Assembly: GCF_000189635.1 (NCBI RefSeq) | Contig: NW_002476351.1 | Coordinates: 248,001-312,000 of the forward strand | Origin: Tetrahymena thermophila SB210 | Taxonomy: Eukaryota > Ciliophora > Oligohymenophorea > Hymenostomatida > Tetrahymenidae | Reading direction: 5' to 3' | DNA length: 64,000 bases | Shown: in pieces, positions 25,452 to 37,943 of the stretch | Numbering within the stretch: position 1 is the first letter of the stretch | How the letters are laid out: the number at the start of each line of letters is the position of its first letter | Translations under genes and position numbers: made by a program | The notes under the pieces: generated by a model | What the model was told of the DNA's origin: nothing | Seen by the model: the letters and a program-made list of their open reading frames with translations, nothing else | Database searches by the model: none

Positions 25452-25861
25452 ATTCTTGAAATGGTTAATTAGATTTTAGAATTGAAAAAGAGAATAGAAA
25501 ATGAATAAGTGTATGATATTATGAAAGGATATTATGAATTGCATATTTTTATTGGAATTATATTTTTTAATAATTTATTAAATTGCTTGTTTGTTTTTAT
25601 ATCAAATTGATTATTGATCAAATTGCTATTAAATCTTCTAACGAGAAAAAGAAATTTAAAAACAAGAGTCAAAATTAAACTAATTAAATCCAAACAAATA
25701 ATACATAATAAAAATACAAGGTTTCTAATATATTTTTTCAAGCAAAAAAACAAGTAAATTTGTTGTCAAACAAACAAACATAGATAGATAGATATATTAA
25801 TAAGCTCACTCACTGACACTCTACAAAATATACAATCAACTTTATAAATTTATAGCAAAGC
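25452..25861. other. Intergenic region between tRNA-Lys and NIP7
   Basis: It contains a GATA repeat (about 25780-25793) and should include the NIP7 promoter and leader. No gene is seen. Confidence 0.6.
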
Positions 25862-26668
25862 ATGAGATTATTAACTGACGAAGAAACTAAAGTCTTTTTC
25901 ACTAAGCTTTCAGAATACATTGGCCCAAACATTAAATTCTTAATCGATAGAACTGATGAACCTCACGTTTTCCGTCTTGTAAAAGATCGTGTTTATTACA
26001 TGAGTGAATCAATTATGAAATAAGCTCAAAATATTGGCAGAGACTAGTTGATGCAGTAATTTTTTATAAATTTTTTCATTTAAATTTTATCCTTAGTTAT
26101 CACTCTAGCAAATAATCTACATTTTTTGTCAATAAATGGCTAAATTGTCAATTATTGAAAATAAAAAAAGCACTTTAATTTTAATTAAGAGCAAGCAAGC
26201 AATAACATCTAATTCTACTTTGAGAATTTTACAAATCTTTATGATAATTAATGTCAAAATGTATTAATAAATTATTATTTACTACTAATTAGCGCTGGTA
26301 CATGCTTTGGTAAATTCACTAAGGGTGGAAAATTCAGATTGAGCATCACTTGTTTAGATTATTTAGCCAAGTTTGCCAAGAATAAAGTCTGGCTCAAACC
26401 TTAGGGTGAACAATCTTACTGTTACGGTAACCACGTTATTAAGGCCCACGTAGGTAGAATGACTGAAAATATAGTTTAATACGCTGGTGTTGTTATTTTC
26501 TCTATGAATGACATGCCTCTTGGTTTTGGTATTGCTGCCAGGGGTACTCTTTAAGCCAAGGATATGGATCCTACTGGTGTTGTTGTTTTCAATCAAAGTG
26601 ATGTGGGTGAATATTTACGTAACGAAGACGAAGAAAGATCTGCTGCTTAATAAAATCAATAATAGTGA
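25862..26668 (+). CDS. NIP7: NIP7, 60S ribosomal subunit biogenesis factor (PUA domain)
   Basis: NIP7 works in the nucleolus in 27S pre-rRNA processing and 60S assembly, binding RNA through a C-terminal PUA domain. Two exons (25862-26055 and 26293-26668) give about 189 residues against about 180 in other eukaryotes. The N-terminus starts [20 protein letters not shown], like family members (MRxLTEEE). Other family marks are [32 protein letters not shown], the [19 protein letters not shown] segment, [19 protein letters not shown] and [15 protein letters not shown]. The intron (237 bases) falls just before the AGTCFGKF motif. A short Gln-rich extension spelled with TAA/TAG ends the protein. Codon use is richer in G/C third positions than in neighbours, as expected of a highly expressed gene. 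Confidence 0.97.
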
Positions 26669-28135
26669 ATCAGCAATTGATGAAAGAAATATATTGAACG
26701 GATACTTTTATATACATTAAAAATTAAATTCTCCAGCAAATTCACAAACTATAAACATAAAATAATTTTAGAAAGCATTACACTAATTTATTTTTGTAAA
26801 GAAATTAACAAAGTAATAAGTTAAAATACTGCAAAACACACCAGCTAAACAAAAAAACAAACAATTAGTAGGATGATGCTTTAGAATAAAAAAGAGTTTA
26901 AACAATTCCTGTCTGCTTTAAAATAAAAATATAAATTTTATAAGAATATCAAAGACAAATAAAATTAATATCTACTTAAATCTGTAATATATAAAATAAT
27001 TATTATTTCGTAATTAATCAAATCTTATCATTTAGAAAGGTTATCAAAAAGTTAGTTTTCTTTTATATATAATTAATAAAATAATAAATAAATAAATTAA
27101 CAAATAAATAAATAAATTCTTTTTGTTCTATTTTTAATTCAAACGAAAATTTTATTTTAAAAAATGAATTTAAAATAACCTTATCTTATAAAAACCAGTA
27201 ATTAAATATTTAAGCATGATTTTTAGAATTATTAAACCCTAATTAATTTCATTTAATTTACATAATAAATTTAATAGAATTTCCTTATTAATTAAATATT
27301 ATCATTTAAAATTTAGTAATTTTTATTTTTATAGTAATAACATAAAGTTGATAAAATTTACTTATATTTAAATTAGATAATTTACCAAATGCTCAGATTA
27401 ATCTAGATTGTTTTGAGGTATGAAATTAAATAAATGAATATAGCTTTAATATCTTTTTATATTAAGGATCAATAGAATGTTTTGAAAAACCGAAATACAT
27501 AAAAAAGTAAATACTTAAAACTTTGGATTTTGGCTGATTGAAAAATTTTCACATTCTATCGATTCATTTATAATAGGGGACTTTTTTGAGTTAGAAAAAA
27601 GAATAATATCTTTTAGTAATTTGATAATAATTCAAAATTATAAAGAATAGTGTTAATGTTTATAAATACTAACATCTTGGATTTTATGCTTTAAACATTT
27701 AAACGGTGATTTAAATATAGTGATATATAGCTTATAGGATTTTAAAATCTTTAAAGATAATAATTTTATTAACCAAACAATATAGAGATTAAGCTTATTT
27801 TTAATAAACAATACATCATATAAAATAGTTTGTATAAAATGAAAATTAATTTACATAATTTATTTTATATTTATTTATCAATGAAATAGACTATTTTTTA
27901 GCAATTAAATAGTTTTATAAGATAAAAATACGCATAAAATTAAACAATTACAAGATATTCAAAGATAAATTAATTAATATTGAAATTTTATATAGCCTTT
28001 TTGTTTTATTTTTAAGGTGATTTGTTTATTGATTTATTTATTTATTTAGTTTATTTGTTTGTTTACTTGCTTGCTTGCTAGAATTTTTAAGTATTGCTAT
28101 ATTCTAATATCACAATAAATTAATTGATATTATTT
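26669..28135. other. Convergent A+T-rich region, possible small gene
   Basis: About 1.5 kb between NIP7 (+) and the RING gene (-). A start at 26874 opens a frame that stays free of TGA to about 27540, with two protein-like pieces (see findings). Apart from that only A/T runs and a TTTA/TTTG repeat near 28020-28070 are seen. Confidence 0.5.
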
Positions 28136-30017
28136 TCAATCAAATATTCTTAATGATTATTAGCAAGGTTTTCTGCAAAATGCACATTATTTTTATTTTA
28201 CCATTTCTTCAGCACAAGCTCCACAGTATTTTTTATGTCCACAAGGGATTAATGTATATGCACTTTCTTCATTCATACAAATTATGCACATGTTCTCATC
28301 ATCTATATCTTACTTTTGACCTTAAATATTATTAATTTTATTAGAATTATTTAGAGGCTGAGGAGATAATTATTCATTTAGCTTAACTTGAGGATATTGC
28401 TTTATTTATTATGGAGGTAGACTTGGAAGCAACATTTTATTTGGTTATTTATAAGATTATTATAGTGCCTCTGATTAGGCTTCTTGTTGTGAGGCTTATT
28501 TTTACATTTATTAGTTTTAATAAAAGAGCACTTAACTTTGTGGTTATTAAGGATAGTTATGATTGATTTATTAAGGGGCTTTTTGGTCATCATCAGAATT
28601 ACTACTATCAGAAAAGTTATGTAACAAAAGATTATCATTGTTGTTGTTATTATTTTACTAATTTTGAGCTTGATTTTAAGGAGCAACAGCTACATTGTTT
28701 TATTTCTTTTTTTAATTAAATAAAATTTAAAGAAAAATCATTAATTTAAAAATAAATTTATTACATTAAATTAGGCACGACTTGCTCCGAAATCAATATT
28801 ATCAATAACAATTTCTCTAGTAAGAATCTTTTCATAGTATCTTAAAGACTGTATATAATTATAAATATTGATTAAGCATAGACTATAAAATATAATAAAA
28901 TGTCAAAAATGAAATTTTTATTTACATTGTTAATTCTTTCAATGATCTTTAATAGCTTGTCCATCATTGACTCACTAACATTCATGCTTTTTAAGATTAA
29001 TATAAGCTAAATATTTGAAAATAAATTTTATTTTTGGATTACTTTAAGCATAAAGTTAAAGAGTTTTAGTAAATTTAAATTGATTTCTTTAACTCTCTTA
29101 AGTCTTCAGAATCTATAACATCTTTATTTAATTTGCAGCTGTCTATGACATCCTTTAAAAATAAACAAATGAATTAAATTAAGTTTTTCTAACATTAATT
29201 ATAAAATAGATCTAATTTGTCAAAGAAGATTGATTGATTCAGTCAGTCAGTGGTTGACTAAACAAAATAATATTTTGTCTTTACTTTATCAATAAATAAA
29301 TAAATTGAAATTGAAGTATTTAAAATAGATAAAATATGATTTAATCACTTAAAAAATATAGTAAAATGATTATTTACGTCAAACATTTAGACTAAATTTT
29401 CTGTAATTTCAATTTATTTTTCAGGAGGGAGCATCATCTATTATGGAGCAACTTATTATTAATTTGGTTTAAAGGCTTGTTGTTAATTTTATTAGTAAGC
29501 TTGTTGTGCTTACAAAGGCTAACTATAGGTTTAAGAGCGACCTAACTAAGCTGAATTATATTAATTTTATATAGGTGGTTATTGATACTAATTTCCTACA
29601 CTATAGCTATGTGTGGCTGATTTATGAAAAGATTATTTCTTAATATTTTCTTCTGAATATTGTTCAATGTCATTTCCATATGCCAAAAGTTAAAATTGCT
29701 TTTGATCTTTATTGTATTTGATTGTGAAATCAATGTTTTCAATTTGGAAAGTATGGTCTAAATTATCCTTTTTTCTTTGATTTTTAATTTAAAAAAACAT
29801 TTTAATTAGTTCACTTCTTTGCAATATGCTTAATTAATTCTATGATTTACATGTTAGCTTTTAATAATGTTAATTCATTTAGCTTCAGAATCTTTTGGTT
29901 AGCTAAATCGCTATAAACGAAGTGAATCGTGTAATATGACTTGTTATTCACGAGAATAACCCATTCTATTTCCTTTTCAGTTCTAAAAATAAAAATATAA
30001 GTTTGAGAGGTATTCAT
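28136..30017 (-). CDS. RING-finger protein with Gln/Asn-rich middle region
   Basis: Six exons join in phase: 30017-29815, 29774-29378, 29152-29043, 28986-28926, 28848-28765 and 28705-28136, about 474 residues. The C-terminus carries a compact zinc-binding RING of the C3HC4 type: MCIICMNEE, IPCGHKKYCGAC, CAFCRKP. This form (short C-x2-C ... CGH.x.C.x2.C ... C-x2-C near the C-terminus) is typical of E3 ubiquitin ligases such as the MUL1/IAP-like group. The N-terminal 100 residues look globular (KEIEWVILVNNKSYYTIHFV); residues about 130-210 and 300-430 are rich in Gln, Asn, Pro and Tyr. No membrane segment is seen. A role in ubiquitin transfer is inferred from the RING alone; substrate and partner are unknown. 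Confidence 0.85.
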
Positions 30018-31533
30018 AAAATCAAGTATTTACAATTTAAATAAAGAGCTTGCATTTTTAATAGATTTCTTTTTAAAAATTAATGACATTTCTTTAGAAT
30101 TGAGTGTATTATTTTTTAATTATTTGTTTGTTAATCTATTTTTGGATGAAATTCTTTTTTCTTTTTGATGTTTTTAATATTTAATACAAATGATCTATCT
30201 TACTTGAAAAAAAAATTATATTTAAAGAGAAGAGTATATTTATATATGTTTTAAGCAAACAAATGATTAACATCATCTTATTATCAAAAAAAAAAAAAAA
30301 ATTAAGTTCTATAGGATGTATCAAAACTATATTTCTGAAAATATTTACATTAGTTAACATCTAATGTTTGTTACTTCAGCTTTCAGAATAAACAAAATAA
30401 TCATAGTAAATAAAGTTTCTTAATTTTAATGTAGTACTTCTATCTTATTTTATTAACACAATTCTTAAAGCTCTATTTTTATTTTTTAAATTAAAATAAT
30501 TGTAATAAATCCATTGCTTATTTAGTTTTAAATCATGAATTAACTTTCAATCTATTAGATTTTATTTAAATAATAATCTTTTAATCTTTCAATTTTACTC
30601 ATTAATTCTAACAAATTTGTTTTAAATTAATTGACTGTATTATTTTTGTTATTGTAACTAAAGTAACTTTTGCAATTAAACCTTATTAATTTAAATTTGA
30701 ATTATTTATCTATTCACTCCTATTCATTAAATCTACATCTTTTTTTAACTAAAAATATAATATATTACAAAAATTAAAATTATTGCTTTTTTATATATAT
30801 TTTTGTATAGTATTAGACCTCCTCTCTATAAAACATATACCCTCATTTAATTTAGTCTTTTTATAGACTTTAAAAATTAGTTCTAATACTTCATTAAAAA
30901 ATTAATAATATTTAGCTAATTGAAATTATAATTTTAAGATAAAAATTAATTAAGGTACTTTATGATATTTTTAGATAAATTTTGAAGTTATAATAGCAGA
31001 ATGATAATAAAAAGCCTAAATGAAGACTTACTAAAATAAAAATTTTTTATTTTTTCAAGTCTCTCAATCATATTTTGCAATATTAGCTTGACTTTTGATC
31101 TATAAAAAAAAAATATATTCATTTTAATTATTTTTGTGGATATTCTAACTGCTTTTTAACTTTAGTAGTAAATTTTTAATTTTTTACTAATTCCATCTTT
31201 TAGCTAAAAAGTAAATATTTACTTTTAAAATATAAAATTTAGTTAAAAATAAAAATAATATTTTGGATAATCTTAATTTTCTAAAATAAAGTTGATTAGT
31301 GATAGAAAAACTATAGAATTTAATTAAATTAGAAAAAAAGTAAATTATTAAGAAGGATTCTAATTATATTCAAAAATAATTTTATTACTTGAGAACATAT
31401 ATCAGAATCAATTAAATATATTCGTTAAATATTTTTAGTGTTTGGTAATAAATAATTTATTTATTTATTTAATTTTTTAAGTTTAATTTTTATACTTATT
31501 AACCAATAACTTTAAGATTAATTAAAAAAAAAT
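30018..31533. other. 1.5-kb divergent intergenic region
   Basis: It lies between the starts of the RING gene (-) and the 517-aa gene (+), so both promoters are here. It is strongly A/T-rich; no coding frame, RNA or repeat of note. Confidence 0.55.
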
Positions 31534-33552
31534 ATGATAGACGATTCAATCGATGACATTGATTTATAAGCTTAAAACATTGATTTATTTAGAAATTAGT
31601 TGATTGTAAAAGGAATGTATGATCACTACTTTGAAAAGGTTTGAATTTAGCTTCGATTTCTTTTTATTTGCAATTTATCAGAGCGAATTACCATAAATTT
31701 GTTAAAAAATTAGGAGAAGTATCTATTAAAATAGTATTAAATACTAGATTACCTTTAAGAAATGTTAGTACCAAAATACATAAATTAGTCTCACAACTTT
31801 ATGAGCTTGATGATAAACTTTAATGTAAATTAATCTGTCTTTGAAAATATATGTTTTATCTATCATTCAAATTATTTTATTATAGAGAGAGAGATTCAAT
31901 AATAATCAAAACCATGATAAAGAAACCCAATTCATCACTATATTTACTTATAGCTTAAGATTTTATTGCAACTAAATATATGAATTAGAGTATCTTTATA
32001 AGCTAATTTCTGCGTCCGATAGATTAGGATTGTCTATTTTAGTTAAATACTTCAAAATTAGAAAGCTTATCTTTTCATATATTTATGATCATAGAAACAC
32101 TATCATTTTTTTGGACTAATATAATTTGTAGTTTGGTAATCAAATTATATTTACAATTGCATACAAAAAATATTTGCTTAAAAAATCTCTTCTTCTTAAT
32201 TAAATAAATAATTTGCAATTTATTAAAATCTATCTTTAATTATTAAAAGAGGAATGGTCGGGAATAATATGCAGAATATTTGGGCCTGAATAAATTACTT
32301 AAATAGGGAACTAGATAAGAAAATTAAATTAAGAATAAAATAAGGCTGACAAAATTTGGAAAAATGGTATTAATTCATTAGAATTTATTAAAATATGCAT
32401 GAAATATTCTCGCAAATATCCAGTTAAAAGCAAAACTTCTTCCTCTTTCTCACCAATTAGGAATGCTGTAAATAAAAGTGAAAAACAAATCTTATAAAGC
32501 TTTTATTAGCATTAAGAAACTTAAAACTAAAAATTTAATAACCCAATACCTAATGAAAAAGTTTTTAGCAGCAACAACAAAAATAGCTTTATTTTTAATG
32601 CTAATAATAGTTTTAGCAACAAAAAAGAATAAATTAGTAACTCCTCTGTCAGTAAATCTCCTTAGAAATCTTAATAAAATAAAAAGAATAACTCCTCTGT
32701 GGTACATAATTTGCCTTCTAAAAGTGAAGCAAGCTTACCCAAATCTAACAAAGCAGATATAATGAATCAAACTCCTAGGCTATTTTATAAGCCTCAATAA
32801 AATGTATAAACAAAAATATTAATTTAGGAATAATTTATTCAATGTTCAAAATAATATATTAGAAAATTGAGAAACCCCAGAAAACCGAGCAAAGTACTAA
32901 GCAACCATAGTTTGTTACTAAAGATGGAGTGGTTATAAATCAAGAACTTGCTATTAAATATGAAGAATTAGAAAAGTTTACAAAGAAATTATAGTTTACT
33001 ATTAGCTAATATATAGCAAATGTAAAATTATTTTAAAATATTTAAATTAATATTTTTGATTACATTTAACATATTTTTTTTATTGCTATTTGAATGTTTA
33101 TTAAATATCACTTTTTTATTTAATCGAAAGTAATTTTTGATCCTATTTAATTATTTATCAAACATAATATTTCTGCTGAAGAGTAACTTACTTTTGATAC
33201 TTACTACATTTTTAATTATTTTTTATCCCTCTTTTTTGATTTAAAGAGTAATTTTACAAACATTTTTGGAAATAATTCAACAAAATAAAAGCAAAAAAAA
33301 GTAAGTCCACAGAATGAAGAAGAATTAAGCAAACTTTCTAAGTAGCTAAACTTTGATAAATATGTAGAGAATCCTTACATGCTTTTATAATGTAAATTAT
33401 TTATTGCAAAAAAAGAATTTATATTATTAAATTTTGCTCTAGAAAAATTATAAACAGGAAAAAAGAATGAAAATAAATAAATAAATATTAACTTTTTTAT
33501 TTAAAAGAATCAGTAAATGTGCCTTAGTCAATCTAAAAAGACTATGCTATGA
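31534..33552 (+). CDS. Unrecognised 517-residue protein
   Basis: Not recognised. Exons in phase: 31534-31616, 31682-31824, 31890-32803, 32863-33021, 33247-33391, 33443-33552. The N-terminus is acidic (MIDDSIDDIDLQ). Residues about 30-230 look ordered and helical, with segments such as FVKKLGEVSIKIVL and LEYLYKLISASDRLGL, and contain WSGIICRIFGPE. From about residue 250 on the chain is low-complexity and rich in Asn, Ser, Lys and Gln, likely disordered. A charged helix-prone stretch follows in exon 4 (NQELAIKYEELEKFTKKL). There is no signal peptide or clear membrane span. The first 65-base intron is the only choice that keeps the protein-like second exon in frame. The borders of the last two exons are less sure. 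Confidence 0.68.
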
Positions 33553-33957
33553 AACAAAACGAGAATTCGAGATATTGATGAGTTTTTAGAATATTTATTG
33601 TATCTTAATATATATTGTGTTTATTGTTACACAAAAAAAAATCAAATTTTTAAAAGAAAAATAAATCATTTGTTAGCTAAAAATTTACAAATATTATGGC
33701 TTATGTTAATATTCATTCGATAAGTGCTCATCTGATCATAATTAACTTGTAATATTTTTTATTTGTCTGATGATGTTAGCAAACTTATATTTTATTTTAA
33801 ATGTTTGTTTAAAATGCTTATTTGATTAAATATCTAAATTGAAATCTATCAAATTATTTAATTCAAAGACCATTAAATTAATTACAAAAAATAAACTAAT
33901 AAACAAATAAAATCACATATATAAACATTGATTGATTGAGTCTCATACAAACTAAAA
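33553..33957. other. Intergenic, A+T-rich
   Basis: This is the gap between two + strand genes. No feature can be supported. Confidence 0.6.
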
Positions 33958-35556
33958 ATGGAAGAACGCATGAATGAAAATATAGTTAAATTGTATTATT
34001 TTACTTCCCTTTATCGCCCAAGGATACACTTTACCATCGGTTCTAGCTACCTTAAAAGCGACGAAGAAGCGTTGCACTGGGATCAGTACATAATGAAAAA
34101 AAGTTCATGTAGAACTGATGTCTATGAATAGGATTTTATTTTGGAATACGATTAATATCTGGAATTTGTTTTTTGTAGTGATAATGAAGATGATACTAAA
34201 GTGAAATGGGAGAATCCTCGATAAGACACAAAGCAGTCTTACACAAAGGGAAATAACTTTTTAATAGACTAAACAGGGGTTTTTGCAATTTATCAAGGGT
34301 ATATAGTGAAAGTTAATTAGTAAAAGCTACCTGATAAGCTAGTTATTTTTACAGATATCGATGGAACTCTCTACGGAGATTTCCACATACATGAGGCTTT
34401 TAAAAGATTTTTTATAACTAACGGACTATTTTGTAATGCAAACTTAAAGCTCGTGTATTCTACAGGTATACTTCAAATTTATTTCATTAAAAAAAATCAA
34501 GACATTATTAATTAAATCTAACTCTCAACCTCTATTTATCAATATAGATTGTTAGATATTCTATTTTTAAATTATTACTCTAGTGAAACAAAAAATACAG
34601 ATGAAATTTCATATATTTTTTATTTACAAGTCATAAAATTCTATATTTATATCTATCTATCTATTTATTCAATTTCATTTCGATTTTATTTTATGGCTTG
34701 TAAATAAAAAATATAATTTTAAAATAGCTCAAAACTATTTCTTTTTTCATTTATTTTTTCTTTTGATTAAAATGGTATTTTAAAATTATTTTATTTAATG
34801 TATGTATGAATAAAGGTAGAAATCTATAAAGCTTTAAAGATTTGTAAAAGAATGTTCATTTGCTTTTTCCTGATATTTTAGTTGGTTCTTGCGGCTCTGA
34901 AATATACTAACTTGGGACATCGTAAGATGAATTTGAAACGAATCCATATAATTAAAATTAAGCTTGGATTTAATATATCACTCAGGATAATTGGGATTTA
35001 TAAGCATTATATGACTTTGTGAAGAAAGAATTTCCAGCTGCATGGCCAAATTTGAGTGAAGGAGTCAGTTTATATAAAGGTTCTTTCCTTTTAACTGAAA
35101 AAGATTCTAGATAAAGAGATAAATTAGATGTAAAATGAATGAAAATGTTATATTTGGCTTAAGTAAATTTCATTTTTAATTTAATAGGTATTGATGAAAA
35201 AAGCGTTTTTAGAGCTTAAATAAAACTGGAAATATATAATATCTGGCCACGGAAATCATAGATTCTTGGACATACTTCCAGAGAGAGCAGATAAAGGATC
35301 ATCTTTATAGTTTGTTTGCATGAAAATTCTAAAAACTGATTATACAAAATCTGCTGCCTTCGGTGACTCTTTGAATGACGTAGATTTGCTTTGTTGTGCA
35401 GGTTAAGGATTTATTGTAGCAAATGCACAACAGGATTTATTGGACTGGTTTTCTTAAAATTAGTCAAGGTTCTAAAACGTAAAAGTAAGTGCATATCATG
35501 AAGGTGATGCTATTGCAAAATATCTTCAACAAATACTAAAAGGATATAGCAAATGA
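33958..35556 (+). CDS. HAD-superfamily phosphatase, sucrose-phosphatase-like, with extra N-terminal domain
   Basis: Exons 33958-34465, 34816-35129 and 35188-35556 give about 396 residues. The C-terminal 270 residues are a HAD hydrolase: motif I FTDIDGTL with the nucleophilic and acid/base Asp, motif II around LVYSTGRN, motif III Lys in ERADKGSSL, and motif IV FGDSLNDVDLL. The cap resembles the C2B type of the sucrose-6-phosphate phosphatase group (SGHGNHRFLDILP). The first 120 residues form a separate, beta-rich domain (HFTIGSSYLKSDEEALHW, KWENPRQ, FLIDQTGVFAIYQG) that could be a carbohydrate-binding fold; that is inference. Substrate is probably a sugar phosphate, but sucrose itself is not expected in ciliates. 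Intron 1 (350 bases) holds a large inverted repeat. Confidence 0.87.
34613..34714. repeat. 26-base inverted repeat inside an intron
   Basis: Left arm 34613-34638 and right arm 34689-34714 are reverse complements at 25 of 26 positions, with a 50-base spacer. The single difference still allows a G-U pair in RNA. It is within intron 1 of the HAD phosphatase gene. Confidence 0.9.
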
Positions 35557-36676
35557 AAATAAATTATTAATTAATTACTTTTATTAAATTATTACTTTCC
35601 AAAAATATAGATTGATAGATAGATAGATAAATCTGTAAATAAAAAATTAATATTTTGCATTCTCTTAATTTATAAGCTTAACATAAAATTTTCACCATAA
35701 AAACTTTTTTTTACTATAATATAACAAACAAACAAATATTTTATAAAAACTGTAAATTAATAAATTATTTAAATTGCTATTTTAATTTTGAAATAGAATT
35801 AAATTTATTTTTCTATTTATTATTGAGAAGGAATATTATCTTTTTTGAAGAAAATTAACAAATCATATATTTAAATCTATTTATACATTTTAAAGTATTA
35901 TTATAAATCAAAGTATAATTTACATTTCAATAAAAGCAGTATATATTATTATTTAGCTTCATTTTATAATCGTAACGATTTCTAGAGTTTTTAGTAATTG
36001 GTTATATTTATAATCTATAATCAATTACCCAAAGGGGGTTCTGCAACATGTAAAAAACATATCACTTTTTAATATATCTATTTTTCAAAATTAATTTGGA
36101 AATTTTATTGAACTTTTAAAATAATATAATGGTACCTAATTTTATTTATTAATGTAATATAATATTATGTCACTATTTTTAAATAATAATAATAAAATAA
36201 TTTACTCTCCTATATGAATAGAGAGGTAAGTTAAAATTATGATTTTCTATTATTTTGAATTAAAATTTAATAATATTTTTTCGAAAAAAAGAATAAAATG
36301 TTATAACATTAATAGTCAAGAGAATAAATAATTAATTAGATCTTAATTCTATTTTTGAATAAATATCAAAAATTTTTTCCTTTCTCATTTATATTTTCTT
36401 ATATTGCTTTAAAATTTATTTTATTTTAGGACAAAATGAATACTTCATTCTTTATTTAAATGAAGAATAATTCAACAATTGTGCTTTTGAAATAAATGTT
36501 TTATATTAATATAAATAATTTGAAGGAGTTTTGAATATAATTTAAACTTTATATTTTTTATAATCAAATCCAAATCTTATTTCAGTTAAATTTGTTATAG
36601 AAATGTTACATCTGAATTTTATTTTTAATATAAAAAATACAAGATTTTAAAATTAAAATAATTTATTGCAGATGTT
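35557..36676. other. Convergent A+T-rich intergenic region with one stem-loop
   Basis: About 1.1 kb. Only the imperfect 12-base stem at 35994-36028, followed by an unusually G-rich stretch, stands out (see findings). No gene found. Confidence 0.5.
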
Positions 36677-37433
36677 TCAATAATAAGGAGCATCTTTAAC
36701 TTATATATTTGTATATGTAATTGCGTTTTTATTTAATTCTGCCCTTCTGAGTGCTTCTTGTTCTTCTAATAATTTCTATCTCTCTTCTTCTTCTTTTCTT
36801 CTAACTTCTTCTAAATCTATTTCTGGCTCTGGAGGTTTAAAGCAGTCTTCATCCTTTTCTACTATAACTTCTTTCTCAATAATATTTTCAATTACACTAT
36901 TTAAATAAACATAAATTTAGTTAAAATTAAGCAAATTATATTGTATCATTTACTTAATGCCAAAGCTTAAGCGAGTAAAAACAACTCTTTCGACCAAAAG
37001 ATCTATTGTTACTACTTCTTAGTCTTTTACTTCATCCAATTTTAATTGTCCTGATGCCTAAATTGTAAATAAACAATTAGATTGCAAATAAATCTAAGTA
37101 TTTTTACCACAAAATCATAGGATTGGTAGGATTTCAAAATAAAATCTAAACTGTTTCCACAAATATTAAAGATAAATAAGTTGTTTGTAATTGGTGCTTC
37201 TTTTTTTTCTACATTTTATTTTTAAAAATGAAATTAATTCAATTTCTTCATTCTAAACCTAGTTTTATCATTAAATTAAAGTAATTACAATTTGATACTC
37301 TGAAAGGCTTAGAAGTTACTCTCTTAGACCCATAATATATTTCTAAAAAGTAACCTCCTTCAATATCAGGTACATAGTGCTATATCTTATCTACTAACTT
37401 AAGATTAGAAAATGTAATTCTAATTTCTTTCAT
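36677..37433 (-). CDS. Small C2-like domain protein
   Basis: Exons 37433-37259, 37208-37108, 37057-36954 and 36896-36677 join in phase for about 199 residues. Residues 1-130 read like a C2-type beta-sandwich (RITFSNLKLVD, GGYFLEIYYGSKRVTSKPFR, NNLFIFNICGNSLDFILKSY, ASGQLKLDEV, VTIDLLVERV), with alternating hydrophobic strands; calcium-binding Asp residues are mostly missing. The C-terminal 60 residues are acidic then Glu/Arg-rich and helical (LEEVRRKEEERQKLLEEQEA). The frame is open slightly upstream of the chosen ATG, so a further 5' exon cannot be excluded. C2-like domains with a helical tail occur in ciliary and membrane-traffic proteins; no specific role can be given. It is divergent from the prolyl-oligopeptidase-like gene. 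Confidence 0.68.
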
Positions 37434-37943
37434 ATCTATTTCGTGGATATTAAATCTAGCTAACTAACTAACTAACTAACAAACAAATCAAATATTTATT
37501 ATTACTATATTTTTTTTATTAAAAAAATTTAAGCGGTTTTAGAAGTTTTATTTATAAAGCATAATATAAACTCAATCTATCAAATAATTACTAGCCAATC
37601 AACATTTTAATATAAAAAAATAACTATTTTATCTTATGATATAGATTTTAATATTTAAGATACATAGCATTAAAATTTATATAAAAGTAAATAATCTCTA
37701 TGATTCTACTCACAAAATATTATTGATTTTAAATAGCAAACCAAATTTAACTCTACTTCTTTTTAAAAAATGATTAAAAAGTTAAATTTGATAACTTGCT
37801 ATTAAAAATTGTGTTTTAAGACAAAAAAAGATATTCTTACATATCTTAATTAAAAATATTAATTCTGGAATTAATTAATTTAAGATTATTCTTTGCAAAT
37901 AATTATATATATATAGATAGATTTAAGAAATTTTTGATAAAAA
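37434..37943. promoter_or_regulatory. Divergent promoter region
   Basis: 510 bases between the starts of the C2-like gene (-) and the prolyl-oligopeptidase-like gene (+). A TAAC microsatellite lies at about 37460-37480. No factor site is recognised. Confidence 0.4.
37460..37480. repeat. CTAA microsatellite
   Basis: Five tandem CTAA units just upstream of the C2-like gene. Confidence 0.9.

Noticed and set aside
26363..26596. Minus-strand open frame within NIP7
   Set aside because: It lies antisense to the conserved NIP7 exon 2.
28402..28686. Minus-strand standard-code frame of 94 residues
   Set aside because: It is out of frame with the Gln-rich exon of the RING gene on the same strand.
36290..36420. 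Possible noncoding RNA in A/T-rich sequence
   Set aside because: No stable stem or conserved box could be drawn; it is probably background.
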